From an uncultured Prevotellaceae bacterium (lineage in GTDB: Bacteria; Bacteroidota; Bacteroidia; Bacteroidales; Bacteroidaceae), in assembly GCA_902771785.1 (NCBI GenBank), contig CACXYH010000003.1:44734-108733 (forward strand): DNA of 64,000 bases, given 5' to 3'. Below are positions 37,851-47,603 of the stretch, piece by piece (the stretch's first letter is position 1; every line of letters begins with the position of its first letter). Below the pieces are notes generated by a model. That model ran no database searches and was not told where the DNA came from. It saw nothing but the letters and a program-made list of their open reading frames with translations. Both the position numbers and the translations under genes were made by a program.

Positions 37851-39887
37851 GTGTTTCGCTTACGGACGATACTCAGCCCCATTTTTCTGCTCCTGATGCT
37901 GAGCAGCACAATGGTAGAAGCCAAAGATAAAGCCGACTCTTTGGTCATGCGTCGCGTGTTCAGCTATCAGCGCAACTACACGAGCGACGTCAACGGTTTC
38001 GCGTCGAACGTCTACATGAAGCACCACTACGCCACCAAGCGACGCAACTTCACCTTGTGGCTCGTGCCCACGATGTACACGATGGCAGAGGGCGGACGCG
38101 AGCATCTGAGCGAGGCCTACAGCCGACTGTACTTCTACGGCATCAACGACTACGACTCGAAGAACAACGTTTTCTACACCACCATACGCCATAACCGAAA
38201 GGCATTGCCCACGGTCGTCGAGTTCCTCACGCCCAACGTCTATGGCGTCACCCTCTACGGCGACCACATCCTCTCGCCCTTCTGCGAGGAGAACCGCAGC
38301 TACTACCGCTACACCACGAAGTACGTGGGAGGCGTGAAGACGCTGCTCAGCTTCCGCCCACGCTTCGTCAGCAACACCCAGCTGGTGAAGGGAGCAGCCA
38401 TCGTCGACACCAGCACAGGCCGCATTGAAGACGTCACCTTCGTGGGCGAGTTCGATATGATTGGCTTCCGCGCTCAGGCCACGATGGGCAGCGAGGGAGC
38501 GCGCTCGCTCATACCAAAGCAATGCAACACCGACATCGAGTTCAAGTTCATGGGCAATTACATCACGTCGCACGTCGAGGCGGCCTACGACTGCCCCATC
38601 ACCCTGCCCGACACGCTCAGCGTCCGCGGCGACCGCCATCTGATTGACTCCGTGCGTCCCTACGCGCTCTCCGACGAGGAGCAGCATGTCTACGACAGAT
38701 ACGACGAAGCCCACGCGCCGAAGCCCGATACGACCATCGTCGATTCGGTGCCCGAGAAGAAGCGCCGGCCGCTCTATAAGTCGCTGATGCTCGACCAGTT
38801 AGGCGAGAACCTCATAAGCAGCTTGCGGGCCGATTGGAGCAACGCCTACGTGAAGCTCTCGCCCATCATCAATCCTGAATACATCAGCTACAGCAAGCGC
38901 AAGGGTGTGGCCTACAGGATGCGTCTACGCGCCCGATGGGACCTCGACAAGCAACGCTCGCTATCGACGAGCACCTCCTTCGGCTACAACTTCAAGCTCC
39001 ACAAGTTCTACTTCACCATTCCCATACGCTTCAACTATGCCCCAAACAACGACGGCTACCTGGAGCTCATCTATGCCAACGGCAACCGAATCGCCAACTC
39101 AACCATCCTCGACGAAATCATTCAAGAGCACGGCGAGCTGCCGGAGCTGGCCAATACCGACCTCGAGGCCTTCGACGACAACCGCCTGCAGCTGACCAAC
39201 AACATGCGCCTGAACAACTGGGTTTGGCTCGAAACCGGTTTCGTGATTCACCACAGAAAGGCAGTCAACGCAGAAATGATGCGCCAGTTCGGAAAGCCCA
39301 CGAGGCTGCGAAGCCTCGCTCCTATGGTGGGAGTCAAGCTGCGCCCGTGGCCCAAGGCGCCGCTCTTCAGCATCGACTACGAGCGCGGAGTGAAGAGCAA
39401 GAAGACCGACCTTGACTATGAGCGATGGGAAGCCGACGCCTCCATCAGCCACAAGCTGCCTCGCCTGCAGTCGCTCAACATCCGTCTGGGCGGCGGTATC
39501 TACACCCGCCGCCACAACAACTACTTCATGGACTTCTCCAACTTCCGCGACAACAACCTGCCTGGCGGTTGGGACGACGACTGGACGGGCAACTTCCAGC
39601 TGCTGTCGTCGAAGCTCTACAACGAGTCCATGTACTACCTCCGAGGCAACGTCAGCTATGAGTCGCCGCTGCTGGCGGCCTCGATGGTTCCCGTCGTGGG
39701 CCGGTTCGTCGAGCGCGAGCGCGTCTACCTCAGCTCCCTCCTCATCGACAAGCATCGCCCCTATACCGAGATAGGCTACGGCTTCACCACGCGGCTTGTG
39801 TCGCTGGCATTCTTCAGCAGTTTCTCAGGCTTCGAGTATCAGGAGTCGGGCATCAAGTTTGCATTCGAATTATTCAGAAGATGGTAA
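37851..39887 (+). CDS. DUF5686-like outer membrane protein
   Basis: 678 residues from a GTG; this start gives a clean signal peptide (residues 1-24, ending VEA). The rest is rich in alternating aromatic/polar strands and resembles DUF5686 beta-barrel proteins of Bacteroidetes, but without the N-terminal carboxypeptidase-regulatory domain many of them carry. The protein ends in an aromatic-terminated strand (F-A-F-E-L-F-R-R-W), as outer membrane proteins do. Function unknown. It is 4 nt upstream of addA. Confidence 0.65.
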   Translation: MFRLRTILSPIFLLLMLSSTMVEAKDKADSLVMRRVFSYQRNYTSDVNGFASNVYMKHHYATKRRNFTLWLVPTMYTMAEGGREHLSEAYSRLYFYGINDYDSKNNVFYTTIRHNRKALPTVVEFLTPNVYGVTLYGDHILSPFCEENRSYYRYTTKYVGGVKTLLSFRPRFVSNTQLVKGAAIVDTSTGRIEDVTFVGEFDMIGFRAQATMGSEGARSLIPKQCNTDIEFKFMGNYITSHVEAAYDCPITLPDTLSVRGDRHLIDSVRPYALSDEEQHVYDRYDEAHAPKPDTTIVDSVPEKKRRPLYKSLMLDQLGENLISSLRADWSNAYVKLSPIINPEYISYSKRKGVAYRMRLRARWDLDKQRSLSTSTSFGYNFKLHKFYFTIPIRFNYAPNNDGYLELIYANGNRIANSTILDEIIQEHGELPELANTDLEAFDDNRLQLTNNMRLNNWVWLETGFVIHHRKAVNAEMMRQFGKPTRLRSLAPMVGVKLRPWPKAPLFSIDYERGVKSKKTDLDYERWEADASISHKLPRLQSLNIRLGGGIYTRRHNNYFMDFSNFRDNNLPGGWDDDWTGNFQLLSSKLYNESMYYLRGNVSYESPLLAASMVPVVGRFVERERVYLSSLLIDKHRPYTEIGYGFTTRLVSLAFFSSFSGFEYQESGIKFAFELFRRW

Positions 39888-39891
39888 TGAT

Positions 39892-42800
39892 ATGACCAAA
39901 CCCCTCATCGTCTACAAGGCCAGCGCAGGCAGCGGAAAGACCTTCACGCTGGCTACAGAATACATTAAGCTGGTTGTGCGCAATCCGCAGTCTTACAGAC
40001 AGATACTGGCCGTCACCTTCACCAACAAGGCGACGGAGGAGATGAAGACGCGCATCCTGAGCCAGCTCTATGGCATAGCCCACGGTCTCAGCTCCTCAGA
40101 GAGCTACCTCAACGTGGTGTGCCGCGAGCTCGACGCCTCGCCCGAGTTCGTCAGGAAGCAGGCGGCAACGGCCCTGCAGCTGCTCCTCCACAACTACAGC
40201 TACTTCCGCGTGGAGACCATCGACACGTTCTTCCAGAGCGTGCTGCGCAACCTGGCTCGCGAGCTGGAGCTGACTGCCAACCTGCGCATCGGGCTCAACG
40301 ACTCGCAGGTAGAGGAACTGGCCGTCGACCAGCTCATAGAAAGCCTGTCGACGACCGATGTGGTGCTTCAATGGATCATGAAGTACATCATGGACAACAT
40401 CAGCGACGACCGCTCGTGGAATGTCATTGGCCAAATCAAGCAGTTTGGCAAGACCATCTTCCGCGACTACTATAAGCGCGAGAGCAAGCAGCTCGAGGCG
40501 GTGATGAGCCAGGACGACTTCTTCGACCACTACACCGCCACCCTGCGCCAGCTGCGCGAGCAGGCCCGCGAGCGCATGCTCGACGTGGCCGAATCGTTCT
40601 TCTCCACACTCGAGAGCGAGGGCCTGACCGTCGACGACCTGTCGTATGGCAAGAGCGGCGTGGCGGGCATCTTCTGCAAGCTGCGCGAAGGCGTGCTCGA
40701 CGATAGCATCCTGACGAAGCGCGTGACCGATGCCGTTGGCCAGCCTGAGAAGTGGTGCAAGAAGACCCATCCGCGCCGCGACCTTATCTACGCGCTGGCC
40801 GACGGCGAGCTGGGCGACGTGCTGCGCTATGCCATCGACGAGCGTCCGCGTGCCTGGAAGCAGTACCAGTCGGCCACGCTCACGCTCAAGCACCTCAGCC
40901 AGCTGCGCCTCTTGGGCAGCATCGAGCAGCGCGTGCACCAGCTGAACGAAGAACAGAACCGCTTCCTGCTGAGCGACACGCAGAAGTTCCTGCACGACCT
41001 GATTGAAGACAGCGACTCGCCCTTCATCTTCGAGAAGATAGGCACGCAGCTGGAACACATCATGATCGACGAGTTCCAGGACACGTCGACCGTACAATGG
41101 CAGAACTTCAAGGTGCTGCTCGACGAGACCATGAGCCACGAGGACAGCGAGAGCCTGATCGTGGGCGACGTGAAGCAGAGCATCTACAGGTGGCGCAGCG
41201 GCGACTGGCGGCTGCTGGCCGACATCAAGAGCCAGTTCACCCATGCCGACGAGCGGCTCGACATACGCACGCTCGACACCAACTTCCGCTCCACGCGCCG
41301 CATCGTCGACTTCAACAACGCCTTCTTCACCCAGGCTGCCCGCCAGGAAGAGGTGACGGCCTACGACGACGTGCGCCAGCAGGTGCCTCAGGGCAAGGGC
41401 GACGAAGGCGAGGTAGACATCCGCCTGCTGCCTGCCGACGACTACCAGGAGACCACGCTGAGCCTGCTCACGGAGCGGGTGCAGGAGCTGATGGACAAGG
41501 GCGTGTCGCCCTCGGAGATTGCCATCCTCGTGCGTGTCAACAGCCTCATTCCGCTCATTGCCAACTACTTCATGGAGCAGCTGCCCCAGGTGAGCATCGT
41601 GAGCGACGAGGCCTTCCGGCTCGACGCCTCGCCTGCCGTGATGTGCATCGTTCAGGCCATCCGGCAGCTGGTGATGCCTACCGACAACATTGCGCGTGCC
41701 TACCTGGCCAAGATGGCTGGCGGCGTGCTTCCGCCAGCATACGACGAGCAGCGTAACGAACTGATGCGATTGCCGTTATACGAATTAGCTGAACGATTAT
41801 TGGAAGTATTCCGCCTGCACGAGCTGGAGGGTCAGAACGCCTACCTCTGCGCCTTCTTCGACCAGGTGGCAGCCTTCGTCAGCGAAAGCTCTACCGACCT
41901 TGTAGCCTTCCTGCGCGAGTGGGACGAGTCGCTGTGTGCCAAGACCATCCAGAGCGACGAGCTGACGGGCATCCGGCTCATCAGCATCCACAAGTCGAAG
42001 GGCCTCGAGTTCCCCTACGTGCTCATTCCCTTCTGCGACTGGCAGCTGGAGAAGACGCAGGGCAACATTCTCTGGTGCAAGCCCGGGGAAGAGCCCTTCA
42101 ACGAGTTGCCCATTGTCCCCATCGACTACAGCCAGAAGGGCATGATGGGAACCATCTACGAGCCTGACTACCTCGAAGAGCATCAGCAGAACACGGTCGA
42201 CAACCTCAACCTGCTCTACGTGGCCTTCACCCGTGCCTCGCGCGGGCTCTACGTCACCGGCAAGCGAGGGGCTAAGGCCTCACGCTCGGCCCTGCTCGAG
42301 CTGGTGCTGCCCGCAATAGTCGACCAGCTGCAGGGGGCCACCCTCGACGGGATGGAGGACGACGGCCAGCCGCTCTGCTTCAGCTACGGCGACACCCGCG
42401 TCTGCCCTGCGGACAAGGCGCAGCCGCAACGCCCGTCGGACAACATCTTCACCCAGCAGCCTGCAACCGTCGAGGTACCCCTGGAGGTGTTCAGCGGCAA
42501 GGCCGAGTTCAAGCAGAGCAACAAGAGCCGCGAGCTGGCCATGAGCGACGACGACGACGAACAGCAACAGACGAGCTACATACAGCTGGGCAGCGTGCTC
42601 CACAACGTGTTCCAGCACGTACGCACGGCGGCCGACATCGACAGCGCCCTGCGCGAGATGGAGCTGGAGGGCATCATCTACAACGAGGAAATCACGCGCG
42701 AGCGCATTGAGCTGATGCTCCGCAAGCGTCTGCAAGACCCGCGCGTGGCCGACTGGTTCTCCGGCCGCTGGACGCTCTTCAACGAGTGCACCATCCTCTT

Positions 42801-43020
42801 CGTCGACCCCGCTACGGGCAAGGTAGTCGAACGACGGCCCGACCGCGTGATGGGCGACGGCAGCCAGATGGTGGTCGTCGACTTCAAGTTCGGCCGTGAG
42901 CGCGAGGAGTATCATGCCCAGGTGCGCGAGTACATGGAGCTGCTGCGACGCATGGGCCACCAACAAGTGACCGGCTACCTGTGGTTTGTATATACTAATA
43001 AGATTGTAGAAGTAAGATGA
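39892..43020 (+). CDS. addA: AddA/RecB-like helicase-nuclease
   Basis: 1042 residues from the ATG at 39,892; a longer frame overlaps the previous gene. Superfamily 1 helicase motifs: A-S-A-G-S-G-K-T at 10-17, I-D393-E-F-Q-D, V-G-D-V-K-Q-S-I-Y-R-W-R, S-I-H-K-S-K-G-L-E-F, A-F-T-R-A. The C-terminal PD-(D/E)XK nuclease has D984 and D997-F-K999. With AddB it processes double-strand breaks for RecA loading. addB starts inside its stop (4-nt overlap). Confidence 0.93.
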   Translation: MTKPLIVYKASAGSGKTFTLATEYIKLVVRNPQSYRQILAVTFTNKATEEMKTRILSQLYGIAHGLSSSESYLNVVCRELDASPEFVRKQAATALQLLLHNYSYFRVETIDTFFQSVLRNLARELELTANLRIGLNDSQVEELAVDQLIESLSTTDVVLQWIMKYIMDNISDDRSWNVIGQIKQFGKTIFRDYYKRESKQLEAVMSQDDFFDHYTATLRQLREQARERMLDVAESFFSTLESEGLTVDDLSYGKSGVAGIFCKLREGVLDDSILTKRVTDAVGQPEKWCKKTHPRRDLIYALADGELGDVLRYAIDERPRAWKQYQSATLTLKHLSQLRLLGSIEQRVHQLNEEQNRFLLSDTQKFLHDLIEDSDSPFIFEKIGTQLEHIMIDEFQDTSTVQWQNFKVLLDETMSHEDSESLIVGDVKQSIYRWRSGDWRLLADIKSQFTHADERLDIRTLDTNFRSTRRIVDFNNAFFTQAARQEEVTAYDDVRQQVPQGKGDEGEVDIRLLPADDYQETTLSLLTERVQELMDKGVSPSEIAILVRVNSLIPLIANYFMEQLPQVSIVSDEAFRLDASPAVMCIVQAIRQLVMPTDNIARAYLAKMAGGVLPPAYDEQRNELMRLPLYELAERLLEVFRLHELEGQNAYLCAFFDQVAAFVSESSTDLVAFLREWDESLCAKTIQSDELTGIRLISIHKSKGLEFPYVLIPFCDWQLEKTQGNILWCKPGEEPFNELPIVPIDYSQKGMMGTIYEPDYLEEHQQNTVDNLNLLYVAFTRASRGLYVTGKRGAKASRSALLELVLPAIVDQLQGATLDGMEDDGQPLCFSYGDTRVCPADKAQPQRPSDNIFTQQPATVEVPLEVFSGKAEFKQSNKSRELAMSDDDDEQQQTSYIQLGSVLHNVFQHVRTAADIDSALREMELEGIIYNEEITRERIELMLRKRLQDPRVADWFSGRWTLFNECTILFVDPATGKVVERRPDRVMGDGSQMVVVDFKFGREREEYHAQVREYMELLRRMGHQQVTGYLWFVYTNKIVEVR

Positions 43021-45866
43021 AGACATTCCTTGAATACGTAGCCGAAGACCTGCTGCGCAAGCACGGCAGCGACCTGTCGCGGGTGGCCGTAGTGTTTCCC
43101 AACAAGCGCGCCTCGCTGTTCCTCAGCGAGCACCTGGCCCGGCTCACCGACCGGCCGTTGTGGAGCCCCGCCTATGTCACCATCAGCGAGCTGTTCCGCC
43201 GCCACTCAGTGCTGACCGTGGCCGACCCCGTGAAGCTGGTGTGCGACCTGCATCGCTGCTTCACCGAGCAGACGGGCATCGACGAGACCCTCGACCACTT
43301 CTACGGCTGGGGGCAGCTGCTCGTGGCCGACTTCGACGACCTCGACAAGAACATGGCCGACGCCGACAAGGTGTTTGCCAACGTGCGCGACATCCGCGAG
43401 ATGGACGACGTGAGCTACCTCAGCGAGGAGCAGAAGCAGGTCATACGCCGCTTTTTCAGCAACTTCAGCGAAGACCACAACACGAAGCTCAAGGAGCGAT
43501 TCCTGCGCCTGTGGTCGCACATGAGCGACATCTATCACAGCTTCAACCAGCGGCTGCACACGCAGCAGCTGGCCTACGAAGGGGCGCTCTATCGCGAGGT
43601 GGCCCAGCGCGCCGACCTCGAGTTCGACTACGACCACTATGCCTTCGTGGGCTTCAACATGCTGCAGCGCGTGGAGGTGAGCCTGTTCCAGACGCTCAGG
43701 CAGCAGGGCAAGGCCTCGTTCTACTGGGACTTCGACGACTACTACATGCACGGCAGCGAGGCGGGCCACTACATCAGCCAGTACCTGGCCGACTTCCCCA
43801 ACGAGCTCGACACGCGCGACGCCGGCCTCTACCGCAACTTCGCCCGACAGAAGGAGGTGGCCTTCGTCTCGGCCCCGACGGAGAACATCCAGGCCCGCTA
43901 CGCCAGCACGTGGCTCAGGGAGCACCGCCGATGGGCCGACGGACGGCGCACGGCCATCGTGCTCTGCGACGAGAAGTTGCTGCCTGCCGTCATCCACGCC
44001 CTGCCCGATGAGGTCGACAAGGTGAACATCACCACCGGCTATCCGCTGGCCGAGTCGCCCGTGGCCTCGCTCATCGGCCAGCTCTTCGCCTTGCAGACGC
44101 AGGGCTATTCGCAGCAGCGCGAGCGCTACCGCCTGCGGCAGGTGTCGGCCGTTCTGCGTCATCCCTACGTGGCGGGCCTCTCGCCCGAGGTGGCACGGCT
44201 CCTGCAGCAGCTCAACGAGCAGAAAGTCTACTACCCCTCGCGTCAGCAGCTGAGCACCGACGAGGCCACCACGCTGCTCTTCCGCCCCACGCCCTCGAAC
44301 GAACACCTGCTGGCGTGGCTCTGCGACGTGCTGAAGGCCGTGGCCCAGTCGACCCGCGACACCGCCGACCCGCTCATGCAGGAGGCCGTGTTCCGTGCCT
44401 ACACGCTGGCCAACCGCCTGCTGGGCTTAGTAGGCAGCGGCGATCTCGTGGTCGACGTCGGCACCCTGCAGCGCCTGCTGGGGCAGCTCATGCAGACCAC
44501 CACCATCCCCTTCCACGGCGAGCCCGCCGAGGGCGTTCAGGTGATGGGCGTGCTCGAGACGCGCAACCTCGACTTCGACCACGTGCTGCTGCTCTCCTGC
44601 AACGAGGGCAACATGCCCAAGGGCGTCGGCGACTCGTCGTTCATACCTTATAATATACGCAAGGCCCACGGTCTGACCACCATCGACCATAAGGTGAGCA
44701 TCTTCTCCTACTACTTCCACCGCCTGCTGCAGCGCGCCACCGACGTGACGCTGCTCTACAACAACGCCACGAACGACGGCCACACGGGCGAGATGTCGCG
44801 TTTCATGTTGCAGCTGATGGTAGAGAGCCCCCACTCCATCCGTTTCCAGACGCTGCACGCCGGACAGGCCTTCACCCCCTTCGTTCCCCCCGTCAAGGAG
44901 AAGACGGCAGAGGTGATGCAAGTGCTGCGCAAGCATTTCGAGGCCGTGCCCCCGGCAGCAGGCCGTAGCCTGTCGCCCCTGCTCACCCCTTCGGCCATCA
45001 ACCGCTACATGCGCTGTCCGCTGCAGTTCTACTACGTCTACGTAGAAGGGCTGCGCGAGCCCGACGAGACCGACGACGACACCATCGACAACCGCATCTT
45101 CGGCAACATCTTCCATGAGGCCTCTCGCCTGCTCTACTCGCGCCTGCTGGAGCGCAGCAGCGTCATCCAGGCCGGCGACCTCGAGGCCCTGCTGCGCTCG
45201 AAGGTCGACATCGAGCGGGCCGTCGACCAGGCCATGCGCACCGAGCTGTTCCGCATCCGCGACCCTCATCAGCCCTTCACGATGGAGCTGAACGGCCTGC
45301 AGCTCATCAACCGCGAGGTGATCATCCACTACCTGCGCCAACTGCTCGAGGTCGACCGCCAGCTGACACCCTTCGAGATTGTGGGACTGGAGCACGACGT
45401 GGTGACCACGATGCAGGTGGGCGACTGGCAGACCACCATCGGCGGCCGCATCGACCGGCTCGACCGCGTCGGCGAGCGCCTGCGTGTGGTCGACTACAAG
45501 ACCGGCTCGCGCCGTCTGCGTCCGCTGGCCGACGTCGACGCCATCTTCGCCCAGGAGAGCCTGGCCAACCACAGCGACTACTACCTGCAGACGTTCGTCT
45601 ACGCCCTGATCGTACGCTCGCAGCAGCCGCAGCCCGTCAGCCCCGCCTTGCTCTTCATCCAGCATGCCTCGGCCGACGACTACGACCCCACGCTCTGCTT
45701 CGGCCGCGAGCCCATCGTCGACGTAGCCCCCCATCAGGAGCACTTCGCCCGCCGGCTGAGCGACACCGTCGCCGAGATGTTCTCGCCCCAGCTCCCCTTC
45801 GCCCCCACCGACGACCGCTCCCGCTGCCAGACCTGCCCCTACCGCCAGCTGTGCAGCGTGAAGTGA
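43017..45866 (+). CDS. addB: AddB-like nuclease subunit
   Basis: 949 residues. The helicase-like core lacks a Walker A (V-V-F-P-N-K-R-A-S replaces it), so it should not hydrolyse ATP. The C-terminal nuclease has G-G-R-I-D813 and V-V-D826-Y-K828. Four cysteines, C667 and C937/C940/C946, match the AddB iron-sulphur staple. It is the partner of AddA in the preceding gene. Confidence 0.9.
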   Translation: MKTFLEYVAEDLLRKHGSDLSRVAVVFPNKRASLFLSEHLARLTDRPLWSPAYVTISELFRRHSVLTVADPVKLVCDLHRCFTEQTGIDETLDHFYGWGQLLVADFDDLDKNMADADKVFANVRDIREMDDVSYLSEEQKQVIRRFFSNFSEDHNTKLKERFLRLWSHMSDIYHSFNQRLHTQQLAYEGALYREVAQRADLEFDYDHYAFVGFNMLQRVEVSLFQTLRQQGKASFYWDFDDYYMHGSEAGHYISQYLADFPNELDTRDAGLYRNFARQKEVAFVSAPTENIQARYASTWLREHRRWADGRRTAIVLCDEKLLPAVIHALPDEVDKVNITTGYPLAESPVASLIGQLFALQTQGYSQQRERYRLRQVSAVLRHPYVAGLSPEVARLLQQLNEQKVYYPSRQQLSTDEATTLLFRPTPSNEHLLAWLCDVLKAVAQSTRDTADPLMQEAVFRAYTLANRLLGLVGSGDLVVDVGTLQRLLGQLMQTTTIPFHGEPAEGVQVMGVLETRNLDFDHVLLLSCNEGNMPKGVGDSSFIPYNIRKAHGLTTIDHKVSIFSYYFHRLLQRATDVTLLYNNATNDGHTGEMSRFMLQLMVESPHSIRFQTLHAGQAFTPFVPPVKEKTAEVMQVLRKHFEAVPPAAGRSLSPLLTPSAINRYMRCPLQFYYVYVEGLREPDETDDDTIDNRIFGNIFHEASRLLYSRLLERSSVIQAGDLEALLRSKVDIERAVDQAMRTELFRIRDPHQPFTMELNGLQLINREVIIHYLRQLLEVDRQLTPFEIVGLEHDVVTTMQVGDWQTTIGGRIDRLDRVGERLRVVDYKTGSRRLRPLADVDAIFAQESLANHSDYYLQTFVYALIVRSQQPQPVSPALLFIQHASADDYDPTLCFGREPIVDVAPHQEHFARRLSDTVAEMFSPQLPFAPTDDRSRCQTCPYRQLCSVK

Positions 45867-45917
45867 AGCCTTGTTCTGTTAAAAAGCTGACCTTTATGAG
45901 AAAAATCTCCAAAAAGA

Positions 45918-45949
45918 CTTGGTAGATTAGTTTGGATTTTGTATATTTG
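45918..45949 (+). promoter_or_regulatory. Promoter of structured RNA
   Basis: TATATTTG (45,942-45,949) fits TAnnTTTG; CTTG at 45,918-45,921 is a near -33 match with 20 bp spacing. The predicted RNA start is about 45,954-45,956. Confidence 0.65.
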
Positions 45950-45954
45950 CAGCC

Positions 45955-46157
45955 GATTTCAGAGGAAATCGCACTCTTAACCAAGAGAACAAAATACTCG
46001 ACCCTTGAGGCAATGTATTGGTTTTCTTGTTCTAGCGACAGCTATGTCGTGAGAAACAAGTACAACCACATCGCCTTAAGGGTTTTCTTTTTTGAGGACA
46101 TGCTCCGAGAAACTGAAGCCCGCCCATGAGCGATAGTCAGTTTCTCGGAGCTTTTTT
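45955..46157 (+). ncRNA. Candidate ~203-nt structured non-coding RNA
   Basis: Promoter at the left and terminator at the right define a transcript. Internal pairing, read by hand: hairpin 1 45,954-45,960/45,965-45,971; hairpin 2 45,974-45,978/45,983-45,987; a long rod 46,001-46,083 made of a 15-nt outer stem (46,001-46,015 with 46,069-46,083, 13 Watson-Crick pairs, one G-U and one mismatch), then 46,019-46,023/46,064-46,068, 46,026-46,033/46,052-46,060 with one bulge, and 46,036-46,040/46,045-46,049 closing a GCTA loop; then the terminator stem. A 65-codon frame crosses it and ends inside the terminator stem, but has no recognisable similarity. The rod shape recalls 6S-type RNA, but no family is recognised. 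Confidence 0.6.
46102..46157 (+). terminator. Intrinsic terminator of the structured RNA
   Basis: Perfect 14-bp stem (46,102-46,115 with 46,138-46,151, 22-nt loop) followed by six T. It separates the RNA from the ATPase gene 146 nt downstream. Confidence 0.9.
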
Positions 46158-46302
46158 CGTCTGGAGTCAATCAGGAGTAAACCTGATAGACAAAAAACAA
46201 TGCATTTAGGGGAAGAAACCTGAGCACGGGTCCCCGCTGGTTGTGCATGTTTCCGCCATTAATACCAGTAGTGCAAGGAAACTCATTATAAAATTCTTTC
46301 AA

Positions 46303-47487
46303 ATGACAAAGAAGAATTTTAATGAGAAGCAGGCAAACAGCCTGCATAACGTTCAGCAGCAGAACGCTGATGGACAAGTAAACAATCAAGTCGTGAACAG
46401 CGGCGAGATTGTCAACAACATAGTGGACGAGGCGGTCAAGCAGCCGTCCAACGATGAACTGCAGCGCGAGCAGCGACGCCGGGAGCTGGCGGCATTGCGC
46501 ATCAGTAGCTGCACCGTTGTGGAACCGGAGGTTCCGACGCTGACCGTCGACGGCGTGGGCCTCTTCGCCCTGAGCGACATCCACGCCCTGAAGGGCAAGC
46601 AGAAGTGTGGCAAGACGACGGCGCTGAAGGTGTGCCTGGCGGCATGGCTCAAGGGACAGCAGTTCCGCGTGGCGTCAGGGCTGAAGGAGCCGCGCGTGCT
46701 CTATCTGGACACGGAGCAGAAGGAAACCGACGTGAAGAAGATTATCGAAGACGTAAAAAAAATGACAGGTTTATCGAACGAGTATATCGACGGGCATCTG
46801 ATGCTCATCCCGCTGCGTCGTCGCGACCAAGACCAGCTGCTCGTCGACCTGCACCAGCTCGTCGACGATTATCACCCGCAGGTTGTCGTCATCGACGGCA
46901 TCGTGGAGTTCGTGGCCTCGTTCAACGACGAGGCGCTAGCCAAGCAGCTCATCCACGACCTGCTCGTACTGAGCGAGGAGCGTCGGCTGGCCCTGGTCTG
47001 CGTGCTCCACACGAACAAGGCCGACGAGGACCACAACATGCGCGGCCACCTGGGCACGATGCTGGCCCAGAAGGCGGGCACGGTGCTCGAGTGCCGCAAG
47101 CAGGACTGCGTGATTACGGTCACGTGTACCGACGCGCGCCATCAGGAGATGCCTCAGTGGAGCATCATGTTCGGCGACGATGGCACCATCGTCGATGCCG
47201 ACGAGCAGCGCCGGCTGGCTCTCGAGCAGCACCGCATCAGTATTCAGGAGCGCCGGAAGGAGGCACAGGCCGAGCGTCAGCAGGAGCGGCTCGACTATGC
47301 CCTCATGGTCATCCGCAACCACGGCGGTTGCATCAAGCGCAGCGAGCTGACGGATATACTGATCAAGAAGTTTGAATTAGAACGTTCGACCGTCTCTCGT
47401 TTCATCAAAAAACAGATTGAAGCAAAGGCTCTTTATGAAGCCAGCGGCATGATTTACGCATGCAACGAGACTACTTTGCCCTTCTGA
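46303..47487 (+). CDS. RepA-like RecA-fold ATPase
   Basis: 394 residues from the ATG at 46,303. An N-terminal Gln/Asn-rich region is followed by a RecA-type ATPase core: Walker A G98KQKCGKT105, V-L-Y-L-D-T-E-Q, Walker B V-V-V-I-D-G, and V-L-H-T-N-K. A charged helix and a winged-helix-like C terminus (S-E-L-T-D-I-L-I-K-K; S-T-V-S-R-F-I-K) follow. This is the AAA_25/RepA build of mobile-element helicases, usually involved in replication initiation. Neighbouring genes are a zinc-finger/Toprim-like protein and an HU protein, so the island resembles a small replication module or its remnant. No integrase or relaxase is present. Confidence 0.8.
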   Translation: MTKKNFNEKQANSLHNVQQQNADGQVNNQVVNSGEIVNNIVDEAVKQPSNDELQREQRRRELAALRISSCTVVEPEVPTLTVDGVGLFALSDIHALKGKQKCGKTTALKVCLAAWLKGQQFRVASGLKEPRVLYLDTEQKETDVKKIIEDVKKMTGLSNEYIDGHLMLIPLRRRDQDQLLVDLHQLVDDYHPQVVVIDGIVEFVASFNDEALAKQLIHDLLVLSEERRLALVCVLHTNKADEDHNMRGHLGTMLAQKAGTVLECRKQDCVITVTCTDARHQEMPQWSIMFGDDGTIVDADEQRRLALEQHRISIQERRKEAQAERQQERLDYALMVIRNHGGCIKRSELTDILIKKFELERSTVSRFIKKQIEAKALYEASGMIYACNETTLPF

Positions 47488-47504
47488 CCGCGAAAAGATT
47501 TTTT

Positions 47505-47554
47505 TGTGCGTGCGTGCATGCACATATATATATAAGTGCATGCATGCACGCACA
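47505..47554. other. 19-bp hairpin of alternating GTGC/ATGC
   Basis: Left arm 47,505-47,523 pairs with right arm 47,536-47,554 (18 of 19 positions, the other a G-T) around the loop ATATATATATAA. It is 17 nt after the ATPase stop. It is preceded by a T-run and followed by TTTAAA, so it may be a terminator-like or cruciform element. Confidence 0.75.
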
Positions 47555-47598
47555 TTTAAATCGCCAAAAATTTTAAGTAATTATGTCAAATGAAGAAA

Positions 47599-47603
47599 GT
47601 AAC
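47599..47603. repeat. Left flanking direct repeat GTAAC
   Basis: GTAAC immediately precedes the left inverted terminus AGACCCC and is repeated at 48,049-48,053 immediately after the right terminus, as a 5-bp target duplication would be. Confidence 0.5.

Noticed and set aside
43206-44306. Long minus-strand frame in addB
   Set aside because: Shadow of addB, lacking any recognisable domain.
45932-46129. 65-codon frame over the structured RNA
   Set aside because: Begins within the promoter and ends inside the terminator stem; kept only as an alternative for the short peptide from 46,013.
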